Shown one piece after another: positions 33,433-45,035 of a stretch of DNA of 64,000 nt. How positions within the stretch are numbered: position 1 is the first letter of the stretch; each line of letters starts with the position of its first letter. The position numbers were made by a program, and so were the translations under genes. This stretch comes from Hirsutella rhossiliensis (taxonomy: Eukaryota > Ascomycota > Sordariomycetes > Hypocreales > Ophiocordycipitaceae), in assembly GCF_020360975.1 (NCBI RefSeq), contig NW_025408678.1:1-64000 (forward strand). The letters run 5' to 3'. The notes beneath the pieces were generated by a model that saw only the letters and a program-made list of their open reading frames with translations, had not been told where the DNA came from and did not search any database.

Positions 33433-36400
33433 CTATGTTGGATAGTGTGCTCTGACTGTAGCTCTCCTCCCCACACTGGGTGTGTTCTGCCACACGCCAT
33501 CATGGGCCGCATTTCGAGCGCCGGATGCGCTAGCTGATTCCATCGGTCCCACGTTGGAATATGGACACGAGGATCTCCTCGTTAATGTGAATGGAATAAA
33601 GAACGACGGTAAAGCAGAAGAAGGAACGAAAAACCGATTAAATCTCGTCGAGAATTGTTGTGTTATTGCGATGAACGAATCCTTCCACCTCACGTTTAGC
33701 TGATTGTCGCTAATAAACTGCGTGAGGGCGCTGTTTGGTGATGCCTTCGTCATAGCATCGGCAGGGTTATCTGCGCCGTTGACCCAACGGATTTCCGCAA
33801 TATCCCTTGATTCATATGCCTGCCTCAGCGCCATGATATCTATCATGAGTCGCTTCTCTGTTGTGGTGCCAAGTTTGACGAGGCACTCATAGAGGCTATA
33901 TGAATCTGTGCAAATGACGAGCGGGATTTGCTTCAGATCAAGGCGTTGTGCGATCGTATTGACCGTTTGCTTGATCACAAATGCGAGATCGAAGCCCGAT
34001 GTCAATCCATAGATCTCTGATGCAAGAACGCTTCGAGTAACGCGCTTGCATTTAGTTGAGCTCCAATGAAGAATGTTTCCGCGGATGGAAAATGAATCGG
34101 TTGATTGCGCGGTCTCATTGGCGATGATAATCACAAAGCCGATTTGAGAGCTTAAATCCTTATTGTTGGCGAATGATCCATCGGTGAACACAAAGATCTT
34201 CGCGCTCTCGAGATCGATGGGTATGTAACATAGGCCACGGTCGGGATTGTTGATCTGCCATTCAATCCGCTTGTTCAAAGCCTTGAAGTCGGTATTAACG
34301 GGCTCTTGGGCTTGTGCCGCAACGGAACAATCGTATGTTGCTTCGGGTTGGCAAATCGAAGCGATATATGCCCCGGGCGCGTTGAGCAGCATAATCCTGA
34401 TGCCTACTTGATGCCTGAAGATTGATCTCCTCGAGGTTTTGGCTTGGCCTTCTGCCTGACGATGACACAGCCATTTTGTATGGTCAGGCGGCTGCCGTTA
34501 AAGTCGCAGATGGAACCTTCTTGGAGAATCTCTTTTGGCTTGGCCTTAAAGCAGAGTTCTTTCTCCTCGATCTTGAGAAATGCATCTGTGCCAACAATGA
34601 ATGTGTCATCCGTTTGCAAGGCCGCGATGCCAAACAGGTCCTTGTCGGCGATGTTGTTTGCCGTGATCAGAAGGCACGGGTCAAACGAAGAGGTTTCCAT
34701 ATTAAGCTTGCGGCAGTGATGGTCGTGATATGTGTTGAACCAGTGGGCTCCTGCCTCTGCGATGCCATATAGCGGCTTCACGATTCGCAGGATTGTTCCT
34801 CTGGATATCTTCTTTTGAGTTCTTGAGGAAGGGCTGCAAGGATGACACGGGCCAGCTTGGTCTGGGATTGTGTGTATGCCATCGTGATGTCTCTGATCAT
34901 GATGAACATATCCCGTGTGCAGAGAAACGGTGCTAAGGCCAAGGCCACGCGTTGTGCGGGCCGGCTGATGGTAGGGGCTTGTGTGAGGATCCCACGTTTC
35001 CCATCATCATTGTATCCTTGCACAACGAGGCGTGATTTCTCGTATGGCGTTGCAGTATTTCTTCCCTTAACCTCTCTGACCATTCGTGATTTGAAGACAC
35101 GATATCCACCATGTTTATTCGCATCGAATTCTTCGGGTACAATGACCCCAGCGGCGAGGAGGTTCGTGAGCTCGAGTGTGTCGGAAGCTTCAAATGGGAA
35201 ACCGGTGCTTGTGATCTTTCCTTCAGCTCGTAGCCGCTTGGCTAGGCCGAGATGTTCCATTTCTTTTCGAACAAGAAACGCATTAGCTTCATGATGAACG
35301 ATAAATTGAACGGGTGAGCAAACAATAGTGGATTCTGATGTGCCATTTTGTGCAGCATCCTTCCTAGGTCGGCCACGCCTGCGCGGCCTCTTTGGCTCAG
35401 GGTATTCGAAAGGTTTGGGTTGGTCTTCTGTGGTAGGAAGAGGAAGAGGTTGTTGAGTTGTGGGTGGAAGGGAAGAGGGTTTTGAAGAGGATGTTGTTGA
35501 TCGGATTGTGTTGAGGAAGGCGTGATTGTTGTGTTGATGGGTCTGTGCGGCTAGGGCTAGGGTCGGGTTGCAACTGAGGAAGGAGCGATTCCGGGTGACG
35601 ATAGTACGGTTGGACGCATGTACTGCGAAATTTCGCTGGTCCGTTGTCCAGGTCAACTGCGATTTCCGTATCCGTCACCTCGAGCACTTTATATGGGCCT
35701 TGCCATCCGTGCTTCTCGCGAAATACGCGAACTTCGCTTCCTAGCGCCAGGGATAGGGGCAGGCGCAACGCTGTATCAGGCCCATTACGCGTATTTAACG
35801 CGGTCTGAACCTTCCTCTGGGCGTTGATCTTCCTCAGCTCTGACATCGTTCGCCACACCGCCTTAGCTCTTGCCATTGCGGAAGGTGTAGGCGGCGAATC
35901 CATCGTCATTCGAGGCAGAGCACCGAAGACGAGGAGAGGTTGGAACGAGGCCATCCGGACCGGCTGTGTCGTTGACAGCCTTGAAAGCCATTTGAAGGAC
36001 TTGATCAGGGCTCACGGTATCCTTCAGCTCTGCCTTTAATATATCATATGCTCTTCGGACGGGCACATGATACTTCTCAACCTTCCCAACAGCCCAATGT
36101 GCTTCCACAGGCACCTGATGACACGTTATTCCCATCAATTTCGCTTCTGCTTGGAACTCGGCAGCAGCGAAATTCGTGCCTGCGTCATGAGTGATCACAT
36201 CGGGTGGTCCAAGGTATGTATCCATCCAACATTGTTTCAACGCGAGCCACGTTTCCTTGGCCGTCATGTTGGATAGGAATCTCCCTGCCTGATAGGCAGT
36301 GGCGATCAACAACATGGAGGACTGGTCTGCCACCCAATGTCATGACATCAACGATGACTTCGTAATTGAAGTCACAATCATCCTTCAAGCTGAACTTGAA

Positions 36401-36943
36401 CCTTCGTGGCGGGTCGGATTTCATCTGACAGTAGTGGCAGAACTTCTTGATCATTTCCAGAGCTTCGATTTCCACATCATGGCCAGCCGAATTCAGCAGC
36501 TTGTGCAGCCGATACACGGATGGATGACCAAAACGCGTGTGGAGGCGCCGCAATTCAGCCTCCGTGAGATATGCCACTGATGCCTCTTGTTTCCGCAAGA
36601 AGAACCACGCGTGACCCCATCTTCGAATCACTGGAACGCTCACACCATTGCCAACGAGCTCGTTCGTGACGTTATTTAAATATACGCCGAGCCGATCCAT
36701 ATCAGCTAGGCATAGGAGGAATGGCGTTGGCACGTTGACTATATGAAAATCAACCTCTCCCACTGGTGTGTTCAAGGTGATCACGCCAAGTGGTGTTTCC
36801 AATCTTCCTGCACCAAATCTAACTGGTTCGGGCTTGCGATCATCACGGAATTGGACTGGGGGCATCTCTCGTTGGAGAGCACGCAGTTGTTCGATTCCTC
36901 CGTCGATATGCATGCCGCACCTGTGTCCGGCATGATTCCTTGG
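33433..36943 (-). pseudogene. Copia-1 pol, frameshifted
   Basis: Protease DTGAA at 36914-36928. GAG-pre-integrase HHCC with LHTRFGHPS and FCHYCQM (about 36540-36425). Integrase core with Asp in VIVDVMTLGG (about 36345), Asp in THDAGTNF (about 36185) and Glu in VGKVEKYH (about 36080). GPY-like linker SEVRVFREKHGWQGPYKV (about 35720). RT with RLVVQGYNDD (about 35020), RDITMAYTQSQTKLA (about 34880) and the catalytic QTDDTF box (34597-34620). RNase H with VFTDGSFANN (about 34180), LASEIYGL (about 34015), ICTDSYSLYEC (about 33900) and NGADNPADAMTK (about 33765). Open frames are 36913-36185, 36333-35863, 35954-35397, 35656-34778, 34781-34404 and 34392-33433, joined by at least five small frameshifts. 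The 292-residue RT frame and 319-residue RNase H frame are clean. Confidence 0.85.
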
Positions 36944-36949
36944 AACGAG

Positions 36950-38718
36950 TCTTGAGAGTAACGATCTAGTATGAATTGTGTGGGTTCGTCACTGTTGAAT
37001 AACTTGATGCCTACTGGAGATCCGATGATGGAAAGCTTCGTTGGACAGAAAGGTCGCAGCAGCGTAGAACGATTCATAAGGGTCAGAGGAGTCAGAATCA
37101 TCGGATTCCTCGGTGCTCGAGTCATCCTGATCCTGTGATTCCCCTTCATAGTCAGCCAAGAACATAGCATACGAACGAGATTGACCGTGGAAGCCTCTCT
37201 CGTAGATACTTCTCTTTGGCTGCTTTTCTCTCGTTTTCAGGATGTCTCGTTGAGAAACAACCTTCCTTGCCGCAAACGTAGCATTTCTTCTTCCAATTTG
37301 GCTGACGCCTTTGTGATTGACCTCTTGTTCCGCCGGAATTTCGCTGAAATTTGCGATCCACGAAGTGCTGATCATGTCCTCTATCCAGGTCTTGGGGATA
37401 TTGGCCACTGGGTTGTTCAGATCGTTCATCTTGCATGGCAGATAGCGATGATCGAAGCTGTGATGCCAATCCCTCAAATGTAGGTGCGGGAGAGTATATC
37501 GCGAGTCGGAATTCAGGCACACCACGGCACGCCCTGAGCGTTGCATCGATCAGGCCACCTTCGCCGCCAGACTTATCCCCGAGTGCTCTCCTACAGAGCC
37601 GCAATTTCGTAAGAAGGGCCTGGAGGACCTCGTCAGATGACTTACCGGGCATCTCAGCCCGAAGTCGGCTGAAGGTGAGGTGCTCAGTGGGTATGATACA
37701 TCTTCTGGTTGATTTCGGTGTCAAAGTGCTCTTTCATCTTCTGATACATCTCAGCGAAGGTTAAATCAGTGCTGATTTCGTGTAGAAAGAAGGACTGAGC
37801 TTCCTAGAATCGAAGGGAAAACACCATGGAATTTAGACGGAGGAATGTTTGCTTGACGGCACACGCTCATGAATTTCCGGATCTTGTCATCGAAGATATC
37901 GTATGGTTCGCCGGTATAGGCTAGTTTCTTGTCCCATATCTTAATGAATCTAATCGTGAGATCGGCCTCAACTTCCTCGTTCTCGAATCGAACAGGTGGA
38001 ATGCTCGTGTATGCATCTCGGAAGTTGGTAGTCCGTACGGGAGCGTCTGCTGATACCGAGGATTCGCGCCATTGATGCTGAGGCTCTTGCTGAGCGGGTT
38101 GATGGGTCTCAATGATCTGAGGGATTCCGGTTCCGCCGGTCGGGTAATAGTTGGCTGCTGGATTACTACCGGTGCCGGTGACGATATAGCCGCTTTAACA
38201 GTTCCTTGGAGCAGCTTCTGTTTCACCTTATATGCCACGGTGTTTTCAGCAACCTCTTGACCAAGCAACTCGTTCTCATCCCATTCAGGAAGTTCGTTAC
38301 TTGTTAGAAGGCCACATAAAGCTCGAGAGATGCTAGAGTTGGCCTTGCCCATATAGATCCCTAATTCTGAGAAGCGTCCGGAGTCTTGATCTAAGGCGTG
38401 GGTTGATTAGTTCGAAGTCATCATAGCTCCATCCCGTGAAGTCGTTATACAGATCCCCAAGCAGGGCAATTCCGTGGTTACGTTTATCCACCGTGTATGT
38501 TGCCACACAGCCTAAGAAGAAGCTGTTGCGGTGGACAAGGGAGGAGCTCTGGGTGATAGGTTCGTTGAGGAAATCCGCGTCGAAATGCCTGATCGGGAGT
38601 GAAGGAGCTCCACGATCGTCAGGTTCCGTTCAACGAGTTGCCTGTCTTCGAGAGACACGTTGGCCGGGGTATCCTGGGCTGTTGCCGGGGCTAGTGCGGC
38701 AGATGAATTGTCAGACAT
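36950..38718 (-). pseudogene. Copia-1 gag, frameshifted
   Basis: Likely start ATG at 38718 (MSDNSSAALAPATAQDTPAN). The frame is lost near 38590 and further shifts occur at about 38000, 37800 and 37450. The zinc knuckle at about 37248-37289 is CYVCGKEGCFSTRH, spaced C-x2-C-x4-C-x4-H, a Cys/His-swapped version of the usual CCHC. An acidic stretch (DDSSTEESDDSDSSD, about 37110) precedes the protease. Confidence 0.75.
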
Positions 38719-38975
38719 ATTGACAGGCTGTGTGCTGAGAAACAGGGCACAGGGTGTCAATGAGGTTATCAATGTGCGATAGGGCACGCCTAAGGGTCGC
38801 TGATGACAGCAAAGCTTAGGCACGGTTGGATAACTAGAGTGGGCTCTGATGCAGAGTCTTCGTAGCAATCCGCGCGTTGTAGCAACTATCCTACCGTCAG
38901 GAGCTCGCTTTGCAGAGCGTGACGATAGGTTAGCTCTCTTCCGTCTTGCTGTTCTGTGTCACCTTTGCCGGGCGA

Positions 38976-38985
38976 CACTGATCAG
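38976..38985 (-). other. Copia-1 putative primer-binding site
   Basis: CTGATCAGTG directly after the 5' LTR on the minus strand. The same ten bases follow the 5' LTR of Copia-2 (50152-50161). The priming tRNA was not identified. Confidence 0.5.
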
Positions 38986-39185
38986 TGTGGACAGGCTCTT
39001 CACTGCAGTGAGGTTATTCGAACTGGTTCAATTGGTTATATCTTGTGTAACTAGGGAAACGTGTCCCATACAAACTGTGTGCAAAGACCTTCCTCCCTGT
39101 GTCTCACCTCTTACTCGCACGTGACTAGCGCGGTCGATTAGTTATACGTGCGCGATCGGTGCCTAGTGCACAGGTGGATCCAACA
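38986..39185 (-). repeat. 5' LTR of Copia-1
   Basis: 200 bp, same as 33104-33303 by eye; bordered by TATTA at 39186-39190. Confidence 0.95.
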
Positions 39186-40699
39186 TATTAGGTCTTTCTT
39201 TGCATTAAGAATAAGTATGCAGATTATGCTGTCCTTCCTAAAAGAGAGGGTCCGCGGGTATAAGGATATATAGTTTAGGGCTACTAGCCTCTTTTAGCCG
39301 ATTGGCAAGACACGACGCACTGATCTATATGATCGCATCCGACCCTAACCTATTCTAAACTAGCTAATGACTCGCTAACGAGGCAGGGCTAGAGTCAGGT
39401 GAGAAGATAATTACTGGGTTTATGCCGGCCGCCTAGCTTGGTAAAAGCTAGTCGGATTAATAAAAGCCGACGTCTTATAAACGCTGCTTAGCGTGGCCGT
39501 CGGCAATATAAGAGAAAGGCGTATATAGCTTTAATAATAATAACTTAATATTAGGCTTAGGCCCTTAAAAATTATACGTGCCTAGAAGGCTAAGCTAAAC
39601 TAGCTTCCCTAGACTAGATACTCGAGACTATATATAACGTGCCTAGTCGAGAGGGGGCAGAGCACGCGAGCCGGTTATGCTATCGTAGAGCTAAGCTTTA
39701 TACTGCTCTTACTTATTATAGTCTAGAACTCGAGACCCTTTAAGTACGCACGTATATATAAGAATAAATATATTAGTCCCTTAAAGTTATATAAGAGATA
39801 AGGTACTATAGTCTTAAGAGATAATAATTAAGCTAGGTTCTTCTTTCGATATAACCTACCTATAAAAGCCTACTTCTACGTCTCTAGCAGACCTTCCTAT
39901 TCTAGTATAGTCTGCTCCCTATATATCCTCTATTAAAGCAAGCCGTCCCTTCCCTAAATAGGGGTCTTATTAAGCCTGCCTAGGATAATTACTTATAAAG
40001 TAGCGATATTACTACGCAACCGCTGTTGCCTGCTAGGCAACAGCTAATATATAGGCAGGTAATAAGCCTTTCATTTATATATAAAGAGCTGCATAATTCT
40101 ATATAGCTTATTTACTTACTTCTTATTCTTTAGATAGTTCTTATTAATTAACTAATGCTATTTAGGTCGCTTTGCATAGCCGCTGTCGTGCTAGGTGTAG
40201 GCCGTAACTATCTAATAGGTCTATTAATATATAGACCTCCTATAAATCTAACCGTTAAGTCTAAAGTCTATAAATGCAAACTACTAAAAAATAAAGTTAG
40301 GGTAATAGGCGAAAGGAGTCTTACGCCGCATGCCTATAGTTAAGGTAAGTATTAGAACCGCTCGCTAGGGGGAACTAGTATTAATAAGTGTTTTCGCTAT
40401 AAGATATAATACGGTATATAAAATAACCTTAAGAGCATAATTTACGCTACTAGGGAACTCCTTATACTAATCCTGGGCTTTAGTAGGGAAGAGCGTCTTT
40501 AACGTTATGCATATAACTTACTAGAAAGCAGGCCCTGGCCGTCTAAACGTCGGCATAGATAACTTACTATTATATAAAGTATAGAAAGCAAGTCGTGGGA
40601 TTGTAAATTAAACTTGCTATTAACATCTAGGTCGTGACGTCTACTCTTTACGTGCGAAGAAACTCTCACAACCGCCACTCCTTTCGTTAAGCCGCCGCT
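39186..40699. other. RIP-mutated DNA without a recognised gene
   Basis: AT-rich with many TA steps and few CA/TG, except short islands around 39300-39400 and 40500-40690. The plus-strand frame 40155-40343 has no recognisable product. The last 200 bases would be the promoter of the oxidoreductase pseudogene that starts at 40700. Confidence 0.5.
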
Positions 40700-42547
40700 A
40701 TGCGGAGCCAAACACTCGGTGCGCTGGCCTTGGCCATCCTTGCTGGGCCAGCTGAAGCCTAGAACGCAAACGGGTCGACGACCCCGCCGCCTGCTAACTG
40801 CAGATGTGTGAGAATATTCGTCGTTGCTGTGGCCATGAGCGTCGGCTAGCTGCTAATACCCCTTTAGATTCCCGGACAATCGTGTTAGCTATCGGACTCG
40901 ATATAGGCCGCCTTTAACGCCACGGTTGGCGGTAAACTTATTAAGTCTGTTCCTCTCGTATAGTCTTGTTACGGCGACACCTTTAATGCCGAGCGATATT
41001 AAGACGTTAACGCAATATAGATAAATAAAACCTTCGAAATAGCATAGCCTCTAAGTAGATACTATCCGTTTAACATGGCTTGCCTACCTCGCATTGCAAA
41101 CTAGACTATTGGGACCTGCACGCTGGGGAAGCTCCCTGAATACGCCGTCAACGTAATAGACCGCCAGCATATCCACGCGACTCTTAAGTTTTCGTAAGAT
41201 AACAACCTTCGACTCACCGTTGCTAACACGGGGCACGATCTAATCGGACGCGCCGATAGCTTTAGAAGCCTAGCAATCTAGGTACGCAACCTCCGCAACG
41301 GCATTAAGTTTTAGGATAGTTTCGTATTAGCTACCTAGTGCACCCGGTTAAGATAGACTAGTAAGGCTATCTATATTAATAGCATATACTAGTAGGGTAA
41401 TATTAACGAAGTGGCTAAGGAGAGCAACGTCGTCGTCGTAAACGGTGGCTATGCTGCCGTCGGCGCTAATAGCGGCTGGCTGTCCGGTGGTGGTCATGGA
41501 CCGGCGGCACGGACCTACGGCCTCGGTACCGATTAGCTGCTCGAGGCCGAGGTCATGCTCGCCAACGGTAGCGTCGTTATCGCTAACTACTACGAGAATT
41601 CCGATCTCTTTAAGTCCCTACGCGGCGGTAGTCCTAGCTACGGCATTATACTTAGCACTAAGATTAAGGCTTGCCCTAACGATAAGTAGGTAACGGTTTA
41701 TAAGCTTATAATAACCCTAAAGGAGGGGTCCGTAAACGGTATATATATCCTAGATATTGCGTCTATTATATTATAGTCTCTGCTATCCCTTAACGAGGCT
41801 AGATACGCTAGATATATAGTTTAGTAGTATAGCTATTACTTCTATAAACTATATATAATTAGCGAAGCGGTAGATAGGGCAAACCGAATATATAGCCCTA
41901 TACGCGAGAAACTAGCTCCGTTCTAGGACCTACTTAACGTTATAGCTAATAATTTTACTAATTATAGTAATTATTAGCCCTTTTACGACGCCGAGTTAGG
42001 CGAAGGCCTCTTCCCCGGCCAGACGCTGCTAGCACCGTCTCGCATGCTAGATAATAAGTCCGTCGCGGACCCTATTCGCATCCGCAGCACTATCGAAACT
42101 ATAAGCGGGCTACCCGGGGAGGGCACCTTAAACCTCATCCTACTTCTCTTAGGTGGCAAGGTCTTCGAAGACGCCGCCGACCAGTCATCGGGCCTATACC
42201 CGGCCTGGCGTACCTGTCCTATGGTGCATCTCGCTATGCGAAGCATCCCCCATACTCAGACGCTCACGGCGGCCGAGCGCAAGGCCATCGCCGACGACAT
42301 CACCTTTATTAAGGGCAACGCCACCAAGCAGCTCGCCCCTAACACGGGAGGATACATAAACGAGGGCGATGCTAGCGACCCCGACTACAGGAATACCTTT
42401 TACGGGGCTAACTACCAGACTCACCTAGCTGTTAAGAACAAGTATGATCCCGACTATTTGTTTTACTATCCGACGTGCGTCGGTGCCGAGCAGTTCGTCG
42501 ATCAACCTAATAGTGCGCTATGCATAGTGCGGTCGATGGGACCGTGA
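40700..42547 (+). pseudogene. Secreted FAD-linked (BBE-type) oxidoreductase, RIP-mutated
   Basis: About 615 codons from ATG 40700 to TGA 42545-42547 in largely one frame. It opens with a signal peptide (MRSQTLGALALAILAGPAEA). The FAD-binding region includes RLTVANTGHDLIGRADSFR (about 41213-41270), whose GHD is characteristic of the FAD_binding_4 family, and GGGHGPAARTYGLGTD (about 41485-41535). The C-terminal BBE segment YRNTFYGANYQTHLAVKNKYD (about 42389-42452) is intact. Such enzymes oxidise alcohols, sugars or alkaloid-like substrates with covalent FAD and often act in secondary metabolism; the substrate is unknown. Stops are TAG at Gln/Trp positions (for example 41537), mostly in the first two thirds, while 42000-42547 is almost undamaged. 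An intron may exist between 41690 and 41900; not resolved. Confidence 0.8.
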
Positions 42548-42959
42548 GCTCCGGCGCTCAACGTGCACATAGCTAATGGCAAGCTGGATGTGACCAATAA
42601 ACTAAGGCTGATACGGTCATTCAAACCCGACAAGTCATGATAGACAAGGGGGGGGGGCGGATTAGTGTCTCTCTAGATAATAGTAAAAAGGGTTGAATAC
42701 TAGTGCTACGCCCTATCTATTTTTGCGCTCGTCTACTATTATGTTATTTTGCTAGGCAAAGTTAGAGTGAACACTCTCGCAGATAATAGTGTAAGTGACT
42801 ATTTGAATTAACTGTTTTTATATGATTCACTGACCCTTAGGGTTCCTAGACCCTAGCCACGAACCCTCTATCGACCGATAAGATAACTAGCCTTATAAGA
42901 TGCCTGCCTCTGCTCTATAGTTTCCCCTCTATTATACTTCCTTAGGTGACTGCATCCTG
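42548..42959. other. Spacer after the oxidoreductase pseudogene
   Basis: The first 150 bases have normal composition (probable 3' region, with a G9 run at about 42650); the rest is partly RIP-mutated. No gene seen. Confidence 0.45.
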
Positions 42960-44261
42960 CCATGCTCTAACGATGTCGGCCTCCTAGCTTAATGCCGATA
43001 CTTTATCCTCGCTACGGCAACCTCTCGACAGCCAGAAAATTAGTGGTGCCGACATGTTAATAATGGTCTTTATCTAGCCCGGCTGCCCGTCTAGGTTCGC
43101 CTATTAGGATAAGCATTATATTAAGGGGCTCAACGTAGAAACCCTAGCTAGGGTCTTCCTTCCGACGCCCTTATAGCTATCGACTCTAGAGTACGTAGTA
43201 ATCCGGTTAGATACTAATAGTCTATCGACCTATATCTTCTTTAGCCTTAATATTTCTATATATAACTAATAGATAATCCCTTCTAAATAGACTAAGTAAT
43301 AGTTCTTTATAGTCGGCCGTATTTATCCCTTTGCCCTAACGTAGGAAATCGAGCAGCGTAATAGCTTAAAGTCGGATAATAGCAATATTATAGAATATAC
43401 GGTTCCCGCGCTTATCGTCCGCGATTATAGCTACTAACCGTAAGTCTATACTCTAAACCTCTCTATCGCTACTACCCTCCTTAACGATATCTATAGAGTC
43501 GTCCCTTATACCCTTAGCTTAGTAGATGCTTTCCTAACGATATAACCTATTATTTCCTTTATAGGACTTATTATCGGTTCCGGCCGCGACCTCCTATATA
43601 TAAACTTAGCTACGGCCTATATATAAACTTAGCTACGGCCCTTAACGATACCTAGCTAAGGTACTATAGCTTTATCTAGCTCTCTACCTTTATTTATCCT
43701 AAGATTCCTAGTAAAATACCTTTTAAGGGCTTTTATCCCTTTTAAGTTTTTATTATCTTCCCTATTTACGCTAATCCTTAGACCTCCCTATATAAGAAGA
43801 TAACTAAGAGGCCTAATAGCTAATTCTAGCTAAACGCTCTCTTTACTTATATAGGTAAAATCGCCGGCTTACTATATTACTAGAATATAATATATACCCT
43901 AGCCTTCGACTAAGAGTATATTTTTATTATCGTCCTAGATATATAGACTTTCCTCGATAAGGCTATATCTAACTAAGCTTCTATAATATAACTACTACTA
44001 ATAATACCTAAGGGTATAGTCGGTAATCCCTTAGACTATAGCGTTACGTTAGCTAGGTTTACGTCTACTAAAAAGTATAAGGCCGCTTAAAGCCCTGCCT
44101 CCCTTACGCTACTTATATCTAGCTTAGTCGATCCGCTTATATTAATATTAAGTCGGTTATTACCCGATCCCTACTAAACCCTTACTAAGAGACCGCGACT
44201 TTCTCCCGAAACTTCTACTATAATTACCGCCTATAATAATAAAGATTCCGCTAAGTCTATA
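42960..44261 (+). pseudogene. Unrecognised coding remnant, RIP-mutated
   Basis: Plus-strand frames read as protein if TAG/TAA are taken as mutated Gln. From about 42990: DTLSSLRQPLDSQKISGADM, then VFIQPGCPSRFAYQDKHYIK (about 43065) and LNVETLARVFLPTPLQLSTL (about 43125). Further on: QFQLNALFTYIGKIAGLLYY (about 43825). This looks like a real gene rather than a transposon, but I do not recognise the family. It contains a 23-bp tandem duplication around 43592-43638 (unit CTATATATAAACTTAGCTAC...). It ends where Gypsy R2 begins. It could be two genes. Confidence 0.4.
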
Positions 44262-44288
44262 AGAGTCTTTAACTATTATAAGTTATAG

Positions 44289-44308
44289 GCTTAAGCTATA
44301 GCTTAAGC
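44289..44308. repeat. Perfect 20-bp palindrome in the Gypsy R2 leader
   Basis: GCTTAAGCTATAGCTTAAGC reads the same on both strands. R1 has a 24-bp palindrome at the matching place (15129-15152) with a slightly different sequence. Confidence 0.8.
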
Positions 44309-44470
44309 TATATAAGTTATATATAGAGGGCCGGATCCTATATATATATATATAGGCTAGCCGCGTATAGAAGAGCTCTATATAGCTTATTAATATTATC
44401 CTATAAATAGTACTTATATATACGCCTCTACCTACTCCGTAATAGTATAAGCTATTAACTAATAGATTCT

Positions 44471-45035
44471 TAAGGTATATAAGCAAAAGCGGAATTTTAG
44501 GAAATTAAGGAATTACGTAAGACTATATAATAGAGGGGAAGAAGGAGTATAAGGTAGGATTTTTAATAGAATTTATTAGTAATATATTAGTATATAGAAG
44601 AGGTGTTTAAGTTAATTATCCTCTATCTATCTACTAGCGGACATACTATTTTATATAGATAGTTATAGCTAAATAGAAGAACCTTTTAGGACTAGATTTA
44701 GGCTGCCGTATAGCCCTAAGACTAAGGAATTTAGTAATACCTCGAGAATATTAAGAAGTGTCTTAGTTCTACTAATATTTATATTTAAAGGAGGTTAGTC
44801 GTGCCGGTATTCTTAAGAGGTCTTAGCTAGTATTCTAAGCTAGCTCTATTTCTTCGATTCCTAATTATATAATAACTAGTAACCCGTTTAATATATAATA
44901 CTATATAAAATAATAAGCGATTCTTACTCTATAATATAGGATTTTATCTATAATTAATATACTACTTATTAGCTTATATAATTAAGAGAGTATATTATAG
45001 CTGCTTTATTTATAGTAGGAACACCGTTCCTTATA
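44471..45035 (+). repeat. Solo LTR of Copia A family
   Basis: 565 bp, same orientation as 1-551 and 4657-5216, starting TAAGGTATATAAGC and ending CCGTTCCTTATA. It interrupts the R2 leader/gag junction. No internal element remains. Confidence 0.85.

Larger units (their letters stand above)
33104..39185 (-). mobile_element. Copia-1: young Copia retrotransposon
   Basis: A 6,082-bp element with two 200-bp LTRs (33104-33303, 38986-39185) that look identical base for base, and a perfect target duplication TATTA (33099-33103, 39186-39190). It reads on the minus strand. The sequence after the 5' LTR is CTGATCAGTG, shared with Copia-2, and a purine tract AGAAAGAGG precedes the 3' LTR. Composition is normal, with no RIP. 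The domain order protease-integrase-RT-RNase H is that of Copia. Identical LTRs imply a very recent insertion, yet the coding region is split over several frames. Confidence 0.95.

Noticed and set aside
40155..40343. 62-codon plus-strand ORF
   Set aside because: Short, in RIP-mutated DNA, no recognisable motif and no codon pattern distinct from its surroundings.
44283..44486. 67-codon minus-strand ORF at the R2 leader/LTR junction
   Set aside because: Low-complexity Tyr/Ile/Leu composition typical of AT-rich noncoding DNA, spanning the junction of two transposon parts.
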